Shown piece after piece: positions 42,464 through 51,852 of a stretch of 64,000 nt of DNA. Source of the DNA: Streptomyces sp. NBC_01463. Its GTDB lineage: Bacteria > Actinomycetota > Actinomycetes > Streptomycetales > Streptomycetaceae. Location of the stretch: NCBI GenBank assembly GCA_036227345.1, contig CP109468.1, positions 3,968,001 to 4,032,000 of the forward strand. Reading direction: 5' to 3'. Each line of letters starts with the position of its first letter. The stretch's first letter is position 1. Both the position numbers and the translations under genes were made by a program. Under the pieces are notes generated by a model. It searched no databases, had not been told where the DNA came from, and was given only the letters and a program-made list of their open reading frames with translations.

Positions 42464-44668
42464 TCAGGAAGCGCTCGCCGCGGGCTGCTCCGCCTTCTTC
42501 TGCGCGGGGGCCGGCTCCTGCGCGGACGGTCCGGCGTCCGGCGGTTCCATCCGGTCCAGGCGCAGGGCCCGGTGCAGTCGCCGCAGGGGGGCCGGGGCCC
42601 ACCAGTTGGCGCTGCCGAGCAGGGCCATCAGCGAGGGCACGAGCAGGGCCCGCACCACGGTCGCGTCGACCAGCACGGCGAACGCGGTGCCGAGGCCGAG
42701 CTCCTTGATGAAGACCAGCCGGGAGAGCGCGAGGGCGCCGACCGCGAGGCAGAACAGGGCCGCCGCCGACGTGACGACGGGACCGGTCCTGGCGAGCCCC
42801 TCGGCCACCGCCGCCCGGTCGTCGAGACCGGCCGACCTGCCCTCCTTGATCCGGCCGAGCAGGAAGACGTTGTAGTCCGTGGACAGGCCGAAGGCGAGCG
42901 CGAAGACCAGCACGGGTGTGGTGACCTCGATGCCGTTCTGGGCGGCGAAGCCGAAGTGGCCGTCCTGGAAGACCCAGACCAGGAAGCCCATGGCGGCTCC
43001 CGTGGACAGCAGGTTCATCACGAGCGCCTTGAAGGGCAGGATCAGCGATCCGCAGAACGCGAAGAGCAGCAGCAGCGTGACGACGGTGAGGATGCCCGCC
43101 GCGAGCGGCAGTTTGTCGCCGATGCTCTCCTTCTGGGCCAGGAAGTCCGCGGTCAGTCCGGTGTAGCGGGACGGGTGCGGCGCCTGGACGTCCTGGACCG
43201 CCGCGGCGGCCTCCTTGGCCCCGGTGCTCAGCGGCGCGCCGCCGAGCACGGCGTCGATCTCCCAGTGCCCGTCGTCGAGACGGAACGGGGCGCCGACCGA
43301 CTCGACGCCCGGGACCGAGCCGATCTGCCGGGCGTACGAGGCGAGCGCGGCCCCGTCGCCGTTCGTGTCGAGGACGATCTGGAGCGGCGAGGCGGGCGGC
43401 TTCGCGAAGTCCTTCTCCAGGCTCTGGGCCACCTTGCCGGCGCTGGTGTCGGCGGGCAGCGTGGAGGCGTCCGCGCCGGTGAACTTGATGCCGAGCACCG
43501 GCGACGCGACCAGCAGCAGCACCGCCGTGGCGGCCACCGCGACGACCGCGGGCCGGTGCATGACGGCCGAGGCCAGCTTGTGCCAGCGGTTGCCCGCCGC
43601 CTCGCCCGCCGAGATGTCGCGCTGCCAGCGGCGCGGCGCGAGGGAGTTGACCCGCCGGCCGAGGACCGCGAGCAGCGCGGGCAGCCCCAGCAGGGCGAAC
43701 AGGGCGGCCGACACGACGGTGATGACGCCCGCGAGGCCCATGGAGCGCAGATACGGGTGCGGGAAGGCGATGAGGGCGGCCAGTGCGGCGGCCACGGTCA
43801 GCGCGCTGAACAGGACGGTGCGCCCGGCGGTCGCCACCGTGCGCCGGACCGCCTCGCTGCCCGCGCCGTGCACCGCGATCTCCTCGCGGTAGCGGGACAC
43901 CATCAGCAGCCCGAAGTCGACCGAGAGACCGAGTCCCAGCGCGAAGGCGAGGTTGAGCGCTCCCGTCGAGACGCTGGTGAACAGTGTGGCGAGCCGCAGC
44001 CCGGCCAGGGTGAGCAGCAGGGAGACGATCGCGCCGACGAGCGGCACCAGTGCGGCGACCACTCCGCGGAACACCAGGAACAGCAGGATGAGGATGAACG
44101 GCAGGGCCAGCGTCTCGGCCTTGGCGAGGTCGGTGTTGGACACGTCGGCGACCTGGACGTGTCCGGGGGTCGGACCGCCGAGCCAGACGTTGCCCCGGAG
44201 TGCCGGGTCGTCCTCGATGGCCTTCTGGAGGGCCTTCTCGGCGTCGATGGTGGCCGACTCCTTCATCGGGCCGACCGAGCCGATGACGAGGGTGCTGCGG
44301 GAGTCGTCCGAGATCAGGGACGGGTTGGACGCGGAGGCGTAGTCGAGGACCTGCTCGACCTCGGGCCGTGCGTCCAGCAGCGCGGCCGCGGCCGCCACCC
44401 GGGCCGGCTTCGGGGTCTTCGCGTCGAGGGGCGCGTCGGTGCGGACGAGCAGGGCGTACCCCTGCTGGGCGTCGATGCCGGTGGCCTTCTCGATGACGTG
44501 CCGGGCCGCGACGTTGGCGCCGCCCGGATCGTCGTAGTCGGAGAGCCCATTGGTCAGTTTGCTCTGCACCGTGCCGCCGAAGAGTGCGGCCAGCACAGTG
44601 GCGAGCACGGCCAGTAAGAGGCTGGCACGCCGCCTGGTATGCAGCGCTGAGCCCAGGGCAGAGAACAT
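42464..44668 (-). CDS. MMPL/RND-family exporter
   Basis: The 734-aa protein has the MMPL arrangement: one N-terminal helix, a large extracytoplasmic domain, then five helices, repeated twice. Typical parts are LTNGLSDYDDPGGANVAARHVIEKATG, GLSVDFGLLMVSRYREEI and the second-half copy FGLSTDYNVFLLGRIKEG. Such proteins export lipids, polyketides or glycolipids, which fits an acyl-tetronate. Alternatively it gives self-resistance. The RBS (GGAAGGTGAGG) is good. It is monocistronic and divergent from the amidohydrolase, sharing the intergenic palindrome. Confidence 0.93.
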   Translation of the reverse strand: MFSALGSALHTRRRASLLLAVLATVLAALFGGTVQSKLTNGLSDYDDPGGANVAARHVIEKATGIDAQQGYALLVRTDAPLDAKTPKPARVAAAAALLDARPEVEQVLDYASASNPSLISDDSRSTLVIGSVGPMKESATIDAEKALQKAIEDDPALRGNVWLGGPTPGHVQVADVSNTDLAKAETLALPFILILLFLVFRGVVAALVPLVGAIVSLLLTLAGLRLATLFTSVSTGALNLAFALGLGLSVDFGLLMVSRYREEIAVHGAGSEAVRRTVATAGRTVLFSALTVAAALAALIAFPHPYLRSMGLAGVITVVSAALFALLGLPALLAVLGRRVNSLAPRRWQRDISAGEAAGNRWHKLASAVMHRPAVVAVAATAVLLLVASPVLGIKFTGADASTLPADTSAGKVAQSLEKDFAKPPASPLQIVLDTNGDGAALASYARQIGSVPGVESVGAPFRLDDGHWEIDAVLGGAPLSTGAKEAAAAVQDVQAPHPSRYTGLTADFLAQKESIGDKLPLAAGILTVVTLLLLFAFCGSLILPFKALVMNLLSTGAAMGFLVWVFQDGHFGFAAQNGIEVTTPVLVFALAFGLSTDYNVFLLGRIKEGRSAGLDDRAAVAEGLARTGPVVTSAAALFCLAVGALALSRLVFIKELGLGTAFAVLVDATVVRALLVPSLMALLGSANWWAPAPLRRLHRALRLDRMEPPDAGPSAQEPAPAQKKAEQPAASAS

Positions 44669-44711
44669 GGATCCTCACCTTCCGTCGTTGCACCGAGTCT
44701 GGACGCGCGCG

Positions 44712-44728
44712 CTTTAGCCCCGCTGAAG
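44712..44728. promoter_or_regulatory. Cluster palindrome copy 3 (CTTTAGCCCCGCTGAAG)
   Basis: It lies between the divergent MMPL and amidohydrolase genes, 44 nt and 74 nt from the two starts. Both arms fit CTTTRGC and GCTRAAG. Confidence 0.6.
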
Positions 44729-44801
44729 TCCGCTGCCGGACACTCGCCCCGGCCGCATCCCGAACCGTAGCGGCCGGCAACCGCTGTGACGGGAGATCCA
44801 G

Positions 44802-45920
44802 TTGATCGACAATATGTTCGTCATTGATGCCACCGTCCATCCCTACAATGTCGCGGACAGCAATCTCAGGAAAGACGGCGAATTCCCGAACCTGCACGCA
44901 TTCGCGCTGCGGGAGATGCTCTGGGGCATGCACGAGCGCTTCGCGACGAAGGGTTCGTCGATACCGCGCGAGGCGTTCTGCACCGACTGGCCACCGGAGT
45001 TGCTGGCCTGGACCCTGTTCTCCGAGTCCGATGTGGACATGGCCGTCAACCACCGGCTGCGCATCGACAGCGTCTTCGAGGACGGTCTGTGCAATGGCGA
45101 GAAGAACCGGGTCCTGGCCGAGAAGTGGCCCCAGCGGATCGTCCCGTACGCGGGTATCAATCCGCTGCTCGGCGTCGACGCCTGTATGCGCGATCTGCGC
45201 GAGCAGGTGGAACTCCTGCCGGGCACCATCGGCATCAAGGTCTATCCCAATGCAGGTTCGCCCGACCACAGCTGGCGGCTCGACGATCCGGAGTTCACCC
45301 CGTTCTTCGAACTCGCCAAGGAACTGGGCATAAAGATCATCGCCGTTCACAAGATCGTCCCCAATGGGCTTGTCCCGCTGGGGCCTTTCGGAATCGACGA
45401 CCTCGAGAACGTCGCCATCCGCCACATCGATCTCTCCTTCGAGATCGTGCACGCGGGACTTCCCCCCTTCGTGGAGGAGGTGGCGATGGCCCTCATGCGG
45501 CTGCCCAACGTCTACGCCAACCTGGAGATCACCTCGGCGATCCTGGCGCACGGCATGGGATACGTGGAGGAGGCGCTGGCCCAGCTCATCTCGCTCGGCG
45601 GCGCGGAGAAGATCATCTACGCCTCCGGGGCCCTGCACTTCCACCCGCAGCCGGTGCTGGAGAAGATGGCGCGGCTCACCTTCTCCGACCGGATCCTGGA
45701 GCGGTACGGCCTGGAGCAGATCACCCAGGAGCAGCGCGCGGCGTTCCTGGCCGGCAACTACGCCCGCATCGCGGGGATCGACCTGCCGGCGGCGGCCGAG
45801 CGGATCCGCGACGACGAGTTCGCGGCCTACCGCGCGGAGCACGGCACGCGCCCGATGTGGTCCTACTGGCGGGAGACGCAGCCCCAGCTGTGGACCCCCG
45901 AGTCCGAGGCCGCGGCATGA
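44802..45920 (+). CDS. Amidohydrolase-superfamily (TIM-barrel metal-dependent) protein
   Basis: The 372-aa protein shows VIDATVHPYNV (a first metal-binding H, where the canonical motif is HxH), IGIKVYPNAGSPDHSW, KIIAVHKIVP and EIVHAGLPPFVEEVAM. This is the amidohydrolase_2 layout, which includes decarboxylases such as gamma-resorcylate and ACMS decarboxylase as well as hydrolases. The start is a TTG with GGGAGA upstream; an ATG four codons later is possible. It is coupled by ATGA to a DUF59 protein, a pairing found repeatedly in actinobacteria. Metal sites look partly altered, so the reaction is open. Confidence 0.8.
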   Translation: MIDNMFVIDATVHPYNVADSNLRKDGEFPNLHAFALREMLWGMHERFATKGSSIPREAFCTDWPPELLAWTLFSESDVDMAVNHRLRIDSVFEDGLCNGEKNRVLAEKWPQRIVPYAGINPLLGVDACMRDLREQVELLPGTIGIKVYPNAGSPDHSWRLDDPEFTPFFELAKELGIKIIAVHKIVPNGLVPLGPFGIDDLENVAIRHIDLSFEIVHAGLPPFVEEVAMALMRLPNVYANLEITSAILAHGMGYVEEALAQLISLGGAEKIIYASGALHFHPQPVLEKMARLTFSDRILERYGLEQITQEQRAAFLAGNYARIAGIDLPAAAERIRDDEFAAYRAEHGTRPMWSYWRETQPQLWTPESEAAA

Positions 45921-46300
45921 GCCCGCAACCGCCCGTCGGTGAACGGGTGCACGCGGCGCTCTGCGAGGTGTACGACCCCTGCAGCCAGTCCTGGCAGCGC
46001 CCCATGAGCCTGGTCGATCTCGGCCTGGTGCGGGACGTGGCGGTGGGCGACGACGGCCACGCCACGGTACGGATCAGCCTCACGGCCCCGTTCTGCATGG
46101 CCGTGCCGACGATCATGCAGTCGGTCGAGCAGAAGGTGGGCGTCGTGCCGGGCATCACCGGGGTGAAGGTGGAGCTCGACGGCGGCACGATCTGGCGTCC
46201 CGAACTGATGACGGACAAGGGGCGCGAACTGCTGGCCGCCGCGCGCGCCACCGACCGTCGCAGCCTGCCGCTGGTCAGCGTCAACGAGAACTGCGACTGA
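45917..46300 (+). CDS. DUF59/MIP18-family (SufT/PaaD-like) metal-sulfur assembly protein
   Basis: The 127-aa protein contains MSLVDLGLVRDVAVGDDGHATVRISLTAPFCMAVPTIMQSVEQKV, the DUF59 core with its conserved DLGLV and Cys in FCM. These proteins help mature Fe-S clusters. It starts on the stop of the amidohydrolase (ATGA), which suggests it services that enzyme's metal centre. A free-standing house-keeping role is less likely inside a cluster. Confidence 0.85.
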   Translation: MSPQPPVGERVHAALCEVYDPCSQSWQRPMSLVDLGLVRDVAVGDDGHATVRISLTAPFCMAVPTIMQSVEQKVGVVPGITGVKVELDGGTIWRPELMTDKGRELLAAARATDRRSLPLVSVNENCD

Positions 46301-46329
46301 GCGGGACGCCCGGGCGCGCGGGGCGCAGT

Positions 46330-46369
46330 GGAAGGGGCCGGGCATCCTGGGGGATGCCCGGCCCCTTCC
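46330..46369. terminator. Bidirectional terminator between DUF59 and FMN reductase genes
   Basis: GGAAGGGGCCGGGCATCC (46330-46347) and its exact complement (46352-46369) give an 18-bp stem with a 4-nt loop, followed by GTTTCCCC. It ends both convergent operons. Confidence 0.9.
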
Positions 46370-46380
46370 GTTTCCCCGTG

Positions 46381-46983
46381 CTACAGCGACGCGCCGGCCG
46401 GCTCCCGTCCCTGCACCACGGCCTCACGGCCCTGCCGCATCCGGGCGAAGTCCAGTACCTGGCCGGTGAGGATGTCCAGGCGCCGGGCGGTCCGGGGGTC
46501 GGCGCAGCCGGTCTCCGTGAACTCCGTGCCGGCCGGCACGACCACGCCCATCGGGACGGTCCAGCCGCGCAGCGACTGGGCACTGGCCCGCAGTCCGGCC
46601 AGCGCGGACGCCCCGGCCACGTCGTTCCAGGCGACCGTGAGGCATCCCACCGCCCGCCCGTCCAGATAGCCCGGGGTGTCCCCCGCCAGGTCCTCGGTGT
46701 GGTCGAGGGCGTTCTTGAGGAGACCCGACATCCCCCCGTGGTAGGTGGGGCTGGCCAGCAGTACGCCGTCGGCGTTCCGCAGCACCTCCAGCAGCCGCAG
46801 CGCCGGTCCGGACCGGGTCACCGCGTCCGGGTCGTACAGCGGCATCACGAGGTCGGGGCCGGACAGCAGCGTGACGCGGGCGCCGGCCAGCCGGGCCCGT
46901 GCGGCACAGTCCCGCAGCACGGCCGCGGAGACCGAGGTGGAACGCAACGAGCCGCCGATGGCGGCGATTCGGATCGGGCGCAT
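46381..46983 (-). CDS. NAD(P)H-dependent FMN reductase
   Basis: The 200-aa flavodoxin-like protein has RIAAIGGSLRSTSVSAAVLRD (phosphate-binding loop), VLLASPTYHGGMSGLLKNALDH and a long C-terminal helix. It reduces free or bound FMN. CGGAG lies 5 nt ahead of the chosen ATG; an ATG 14 codons earlier has none. As the last gene of the 13-kb operon it could supply reduced flavin to the two ~400-aa acyl-CoA dehydrogenase-like proteins, if these act as flavin-dependent monooxygenases. Confidence 0.9.
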   Translation of the reverse strand: MRPIRIAAIGGSLRSTSVSAAVLRDCAARARLAGARVTLLSGPDLVMPLYDPDAVTRSGPALRLLEVLRNADGVLLASPTYHGGMSGLLKNALDHTEDLAGDTPGYLDGRAVGCLTVAWNDVAGASALAGLRASAQSLRGWTVPMGVVVPAGTEFTETGCADPRTARRLDILTGQVLDFARMRQGREAVVQGREPAGASL

Positions 46984-47021
46984 GACGACTCCGGAAGGGT
47001 CTCGGTCGGATCGGAGCGGAC

Positions 47022-48293
47022 TCACAGCCGGGCGGCCGCCTCCCGCGCGGCCCGTACCCCGCTCAGCACACCGGCGTCCGCGAGCAGCCCGTGCGGGCCC
47101 ACCCAGTCGCCGGCCAGGAAGACACCCGGCTCACCGGCCACGGCGGGCCCCGGCCGGCCGGTCAGACCGCCGAGCCGTGACTCCGGCAGGGCGGTCATGG
47201 TGGTGATCCTGGGGAGGAACCTCTCGTGCACCAGGACGTCGCGCCAGCCGGGCTGGCAGGTGTCGAGCAGGGCGTACAGCCGCTTCCGCACCTCGCGGGC
47301 GCCGGGCTCCGTCCCGTCGTCGTACCGCGCCAGGTGCAGCACGGCACCCCCGTCGGGTGCGAGCCGGGCGGTGCCGGAGAAGACGGAGAGGTACAGCGGC
47401 TCGTCGACGCCGAAGACGAGGGACCGGGACGGTTCGGGCAGCCGGCTCAGCGCCACGTCCAGGCAGGCCGTGTGCAGCGGGCGGCCCGCCGTGCCCGCGA
47501 GGCCGGGCTGCTGGAGCAGCCGTCCGGCGGCTCCCGGGGACAGCCCGGCGACGATCACCGACCGGGCCCGGATGCCCGGGCCGCCGGCCGTGGTGACGTG
47601 GGCGTCCGGCCCGCCCCGCACCGACTCGGCCCTGACGCCGGTGCGCACGTGCACGCCCAGCGCCGCGGCCCGCGCCAGGAGGGCGTCGACCACCGTGCGC
47701 CAGCCGCCGTCCACGTACCGCACACCGCGCCGCGCCTCGGCGAAGTGCGAGGCCAGGGCGTTGGCCCCGATCATGTCGGGGCGGCCCACGTAGGAGCTGA
47801 TGCGCAGCACCGCGAAGGCCGCCTGGCGGGCGCGCTCGGTGGGGAGCCGGCCGGCCAGCCACTGCGCGGCGTCGCTCCCGTCCGTTCCGGAGCGGCGGCC
47901 GGACAGGGCCAGCAGCCGGGCGACGGACACCCGTTCGCGTACCGAGAGGAGCCCGGTGCGCAGCAGCGGTCCGGCCGCGGCGTATCCGGGATGCAGCTGC
48001 CCGTCGCGCAGCGCCAGGGCGCCGGCGAGGTCGGGTGCACGGCCCGGGACGCGGACGCCCAGGGCCTGGAGCTGTCGCTGCGTGCCCCGGTACAGGGCGC
48101 GCGGGCCGAGCCCGAGCCGGTAGCCGTCGTGCTCGGTGGTGCGGGCCCGGCCGCCCGCCTCACCGCCCGCTTCGAGCAGCACCACACGGCGGCCGGGGCC
48201 GGCGGTGGCGGCCAGCGCCACCGCGGCGGCGAGGCCGGTGAGCCCGGCGCCGACGACGACCGCGTCCGCCCACTCGTCCGGCCCCCCGCTCAC
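47022..48293 (-). CDS. FAD-dependent amine oxidase/phytoene desaturase-like oxidoreductase
   Basis: The 423-aa protein starts with the dinucleotide fold VVVGAGLTGLAAAVALAA and has LLEAGGEAGGRARTTEHDGYRLGLG, the typical desaturase/amine oxidase signature, and a C-terminal FLAGDWVGPHGLLADAGVLSGVRAA that closes the FAD site. GTG at 48293 overlaps the aminotransferase stop (GTGA). It could oxidise an amine, form a double bond or isomerise the product. A carotenoid role is unlikely because no other carotenoid gene is near. Confidence 0.88.
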   Translation of the reverse strand: MSGGPDEWADAVVVGAGLTGLAAAVALAATAGPGRRVVLLEAGGEAGGRARTTEHDGYRLGLGPRALYRGTQRQLQALGVRVPGRAPDLAGALALRDGQLHPGYAAAGPLLRTGLLSVRERVSVARLLALSGRRSGTDGSDAAQWLAGRLPTERARQAAFAVLRISSYVGRPDMIGANALASHFAEARRGVRYVDGGWRTVVDALLARAAALGVHVRTGVRAESVRGGPDAHVTTAGGPGIRARSVIVAGLSPGAAGRLLQQPGLAGTAGRPLHTACLDVALSRLPEPSRSLVFGVDEPLYLSVFSGTARLAPDGGAVLHLARYDDGTEPGAREVRKRLYALLDTCQPGWRDVLVHERFLPRITTMTALPESRLGGLTGRPGPAVAGEPGVFLAGDWVGPHGLLADAGVLSGVRAAREAAARL

Positions 48294-49786
48294 TGCTGTC
48301 CGGCCCCGGGGAGGATGAACGGGAAGCCGTGCTTGTCCAGTTCGAGCGCCGAGTCGGTGACGGCCGTGACGAGCGCCTCCAGGTCCTCGGTGCTGTGCGC
48401 GCCTCCGGTGAACAGCATCGGAAGGCTGAGGGTGTAGAAACCGCGCTTGCGCAGCATGAGGGTCAGCAGGAAGAACGCGATCGGGTTGACCGAGCCGGCG
48501 AACGAGCGGTAGTCGTCGTAGCTCTCCTTCTCCAGGAAGCCGAACGAGCCGATGAAGTCGCCGAAGCCGACCAGCCGCAGCGGGATGGCGGTCCGGGACC
48601 GGAAGTCCGCCAGCCGCTGCTGGACCATGGCGACCTTGGCGCGGGTCTCGGTGTAGTAGGTGTCGCGCTGCTCGTGCAGCAGTCGCAGGCTCGCGTACGA
48701 GGCGGAGAGCGCCAGGTGGTTGCCGGCGTGGGTGGTCTGGACGCAGGTCTTGCGCCCGATGTCGGTGAGCGGCAGCCCCGAGGTCTGGGTGTGGTCGAGC
48801 AGGGCGGCCCGGCCGCCGACGGCGGAGAGCGGGATGCCGAGGCCGCTGATGACCTTGCCGTAGCAGTACAGGTCGGCCTCGATGCCGAAGTGCGCGGCGG
48901 CGCCGCCCGGTCCGTAGCGGAATCCGGTCAGCACCTCGTCGAGGACGAACGGGACGCGCGCCCGGCGGCACGCCTCGGACACGGCCTTGAGCAGCGGCAC
49001 CGTGTGCTCGACGAACGGGAAGGAGGAGGAGGCCGCCTCGGTCAGCACACAGGCGAGCTCGTGCTTGTGGCGCTCGATCAGCTCCAGTGCGCGCACCGGG
49101 TCGTTGGGCAGCACCAGCAGGTCGCGCGGATCGGCGACCGGGACCCCGGTCAGTGCCGACTGGCGCTCGATCCCGCCCTCGGGCGTCTCGCCGGGGAAGG
49201 GCTGCGTGGGGTGCCCGTGGTACCAGAAGGCGGTGTTGTGCATCCCGAGGTCGTGCACGCCGTGCAGCGAGCCCTCGAACTTGGCCACCATCCGGCGGCC
49301 CGTGTGCGCCCTGGCCAGCCGGATCGCGGCAGCGGTCGCGTCGGTGCCGGAGTTCAGGAAGGCGAACTTCTCGACGTGCGGCACGAACTCGTGCAGCAGA
49401 TCGACCAGCTGGGCCTCGACCGGGTGGCAGTAGCCGTTGCCGGTGGTGGCTCCGAGCTGCTCCTTCACGAACTCCACGACCGGTTCGGGGCTGTGCCCGT
49501 GCAGGGCCTGGGCGCCGAACCCGAGATGGCAGTCGATGTAGTCGTTGCCGTCCAGGTCGGTGATCCGGCTGCCGTGCGCCTCGGTCACCACCAGCGGGAA
49601 CTGCGGTGAGTGGAAGGGCCAGAAGACATGGGTGGACGCGTCCACCTCACGCAGCCGCCCGGTGGCGGCCACGGAGCGGGTCTGTCGTTCGGTGAGCTCG
49701 GTGAACAGGTCGATCAGCCACTGCTGCGAGAGCAGATCACCGACCAGTGACTCGACTGACGTCGCCTCGGCGGCGGTTGTGGTCAT
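48290..49786 (-). CDS. Class III PLP aminotransferase (GSA aminomutase-like)
   Basis: The 498-aa protein contains LDGNDYIDCHLGFGAQALHGHSPE, FLNSGTDATAAAIRLARAHTGR (PLP phosphate contacts), PFVLDEVLTGFRYGPGG (Asp for the pyridine N) and YCYGKVISGLGIPLSAVGG with the Schiff-base Lys. The closest type is the glutamate-1-semialdehyde aminomutase-like subgroup used in polyketide pathways. The ATG at 49786 has GGAG 6 nt upstream; the GTG just before is also possible. It would aminate an aldehyde or ketone intermediate. Confidence 0.92.
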   Translation of the reverse strand: MTTTAAEATSVESLVGDLLSQQWLIDLFTELTERQTRSVAATGRLREVDASTHVFWPFHSPQFPLVVTEAHGSRITDLDGNDYIDCHLGFGAQALHGHSPEPVVEFVKEQLGATTGNGYCHPVEAQLVDLLHEFVPHVEKFAFLNSGTDATAAAIRLARAHTGRRMVAKFEGSLHGVHDLGMHNTAFWYHGHPTQPFPGETPEGGIERQSALTGVPVADPRDLLVLPNDPVRALELIERHKHELACVLTEAASSSFPFVEHTVPLLKAVSEACRRARVPFVLDEVLTGFRYGPGGAAAHFGIEADLYCYGKVISGLGIPLSAVGGRAALLDHTQTSGLPLTDIGRKTCVQTTHAGNHLALSASYASLRLLHEQRDTYYTETRAKVAMVQQRLADFRSRTAIPLRLVGFGDFIGSFGFLEKESYDDYRSFAGSVNPIAFFLLTLMLRKRGFYTLSLPMLFTGGAHSTEDLEALVTAVTDSALELDKHGFPFILPGAGQQ

Positions 49787-49820
49787 CACGTTCTCCAGGA
49801 AGGGTCGGGCGGGGCATCGG

Positions 49821-50699
49821 TCACAGCGGCCGGGTGGCGCGGAGCACGCCGTAGCGCATCACGTCGCGCTCGTACGCCTGCTTCATCAGCGGTACGGAGT
49901 TGAGGAACCGGAAGATGTCCATCCCCTTGGCCCGGACGAGCTTCCAGATCATGGAGGGGTCGCGGACCACGGGCTTCACGATGTCCGTGGAGAGCTTCCA
50001 GGTGTCCTGCACCCGGTCCGACCAGTCGACGGTCCGGACGTCCTCGAAGCCGAGCTCGCCCGCGATGTCGCGGTACTGGTCCAGGGGCAGCACGTGCGAG
50101 ACGACGAAGTCCCGGTAGATGCGGTCCAGCAGCCGGGACTCGTCGGGGGTGAGCCGGTCGTCGCGGGCGCACCAGGTGGCGACCAGCAGCGTGCCGCCCG
50201 GCTTGAGCACCCGGAAGCACTCCGCCAGGAACGCCGGCTTGTCGGGCATCAGCTCGCAGCTCTCCAGCGCCCAGACCACGTCGAAGGAACCGTCGGGGTA
50301 GTCCGTGTGCATGGCGTCCATCAGCCGGAAGGCGGTGCGGTCGCTCACCCCCGCCTCGGCGGCCTTCGTCTCGGCGCGCCCGATCTGCTCCTCGCTGATG
50401 GTGATGCCGTCCACCTCGCAGTCCAGCTTCGCCGCGAGGTGGGCCGAGGAGGCGCCGATGCCGCAGCCGGCGTCCAGGACGCGTGACCCCTTCGGCACCG
50501 GGGCGAAGGAGATCAGCTCCTCGACCAGCCGCACCTGGGCCGCGTGCCGGCCCGGGTCGGGCTCGCCGTCGGCCCAGTAGCCGTGGTGGATGTGCTCGCC
50601 CCACAGGTCCTCGTACAGCTCGATCAGGCCGTCGTAGTGGTCCTTGATGGCGGCGTGCAGATCCGGCGTGGACCAGCGGGGTTTCAGTGCGCTCGTCAT
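49821..50699 (-). CDS. SAM-dependent methyltransferase (class I, tocopherol/sterol-MT-like)
   Basis: The 292-aa protein has the SAM motif I VLDAGCGIGASSAHLA near 70, ISEEQIGRAETKA, FDVVWALESCELM and RVLKPGGTLLVATWC. The N-terminal HYDGLIELYEDLWGEHIHHGYW is typical of the gamma-tocopherol or sterol C-methyltransferase group. An in-frame ATG five codons upstream is also possible; neither start has a strong RBS. It follows the type III PKS by 49 nt and may methylate its product on carbon or oxygen. Confidence 0.9.
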   Translation of the reverse strand: MTSALKPRWSTPDLHAAIKDHYDGLIELYEDLWGEHIHHGYWADGEPDPGRHAAQVRLVEELISFAPVPKGSRVLDAGCGIGASSAHLAAKLDCEVDGITISEEQIGRAETKAAEAGVSDRTAFRLMDAMHTDYPDGSFDVVWALESCELMPDKPAFLAECFRVLKPGGTLLVATWCARDDRLTPDESRLLDRIYRDFVVSHVLPLDQYRDIAGELGFEDVRTVDWSDRVQDTWKLSTDIVKPVVRDPSMIWKLVRAKGMDIFRFLNSVPLMKQAYERDVMRYGVLRATRPL

Positions 50700-50748
50700 G
50701 GCGTGATGTCCCATCGGAGTCGGGATCGGAACGGGAGGCGGGAGGGGG

Positions 50749-51852
50749 TCAGAAGCGGATGAGCGCAGACTCCATGGTCAGCCCGGGGCCGAACGCCATG
50801 ATCACGCCGTGCTCGCCCGGCGCGGGGCGGGCCTCGCGCAGGATGCGGTCGAGGATGAGCAGGATCGTGGCGGACGAGCAGTTGCCGTTCTCCGCGAGCA
50901 CCGCCCGGGAGGGGGCGAGCTGCTCGGCGCCGAGCTCCAGCTTCTCGCCGACGAAGTCGATGATCTTCGGGCCGCCCGGGTGGACGCCCCAGTGCCGTAC
51001 GTCGGAGGCTTCCAGGCCGTGCGGGGCCAGCAGCCGTTTGACGAACGGTTCGATGCTCTCGGCCAGGTAGAACGGAACATACGGGGAGAGCGTCATCCGG
51101 AACGCCGAGTCCTCGATGTGCCAGCTCATGGCGTGCATGGTCTCGGGGTGGGTCTCGGTGTGCGTGCCGAGGACGACGGGGCCCGGTCCGCCGTCGTCGG
51201 CGCCGAGCAGCATCATCCCGCCCGCGTCACCGAACAGGGCGTTCACGACGGCCTGTTCGGCCGTGTACTCGGGGCGCAGATGGACGGAGCACACCTCGGC
51301 GGAGCCCGCCAGCACCAGTTCGTCGGGGCGGGCGGCCACCGCGTCGAGCGCGGTCTTCAGCACGTTGAACGCGGCGTTGCAGCCCATGTGCCCGATGAAG
51401 GTGCGGCGCAGGTCCTGGCGGAGCTCGAACTCCTTGGCCAGCAGGATGTCGGGGGTGGGCCCGGCGTACCCGGTGCAGCTGGCCAGCACGAGCGAGCCGA
51501 CGCGCTCCCGCACGGCACCGCCGGCCGCCTCGTCGAGGACTCCGCCGACGGTGCGGCGGCTCATGGCCAGGACGTTCTCCTCCCAGGCCAGCATCCGGGT
51601 CTTGATGGGCGGGAAGCCGTCCAGGTAGGCGGTGCGCGGGTCCCACGCCATGTGACGGCTGCGCACCCCCGAGCCCCGGAAGATCTCCTCGGCCTTCGGC
51701 ACGTCCCGGAACATCTCCCGGTAGTACTCGTCGAAGGCGCTCTGCTGCGGCACCACGTTCTCCGGTGCCGTCGTGCGCAGGGCGAGCAGTCTCGCGGCCC
51801 CGCGGGTGCCCGCCGCACCGGACCCGGCGGCGGCCTCGGTGACGGCGTTCAT
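50749..51852 (-). CDS. Type III polyketide synthase (chalcone synthase-like)
   Basis: The 367-aa protein has the full Cys-His-Asn triad: GHMGCNAAFNVLKTALD near 180, HWGVHPGGPKIIDFV near 295 and LAENGNCSSATILLILDRI near 325. The family C-terminal loop AFGPGLTMESALIRF closes the protein. It makes short polyketides from malonyl-CoA and a starter, often resorcinols, pyrones or THN. It is coupled by ATGA to an SRPBCC protein and followed by a methyltransferase, so an aromatic or pyrone moiety is likely. Confidence 0.93.
   Translation of the reverse strand: MNAVTEAAAGSGAAGTRGAARLLALRTTAPENVVPQQSAFDEYYREMFRDVPKAEEIFRGSGVRSRHMAWDPRTAYLDGFPPIKTRMLAWEENVLAMSRRTVGGVLDEAAGGAVRERVGSLVLASCTGYAGPTPDILLAKEFELRQDLRRTFIGHMGCNAAFNVLKTALDAVAARPDELVLAGSAEVCSVHLRPEYTAEQAVVNALFGDAGGMMLLGADDGGPGPVVLGTHTETHPETMHAMSWHIEDSAFRMTLSPYVPFYLAESIEPFVKRLLAPHGLEASDVRHWGVHPGGPKIIDFVGEKLELGAEQLAPSRAVLAENGNCSSATILLILDRILREARPAPGEHGVIMAFGPGLTMESALIRF

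Noticed and set aside
42453..45842. Minus-strand ORF of 1129 codons
   Set aside because: It is out of frame with the MMPL gene and antisense to the amidohydrolase; composition is shadow-like.
47022..48293. Carotenoid desaturase
   Set aside because: Desaturase-like FAD motifs exist, but no phytoene synthase or other carotenoid gene is present in the window.
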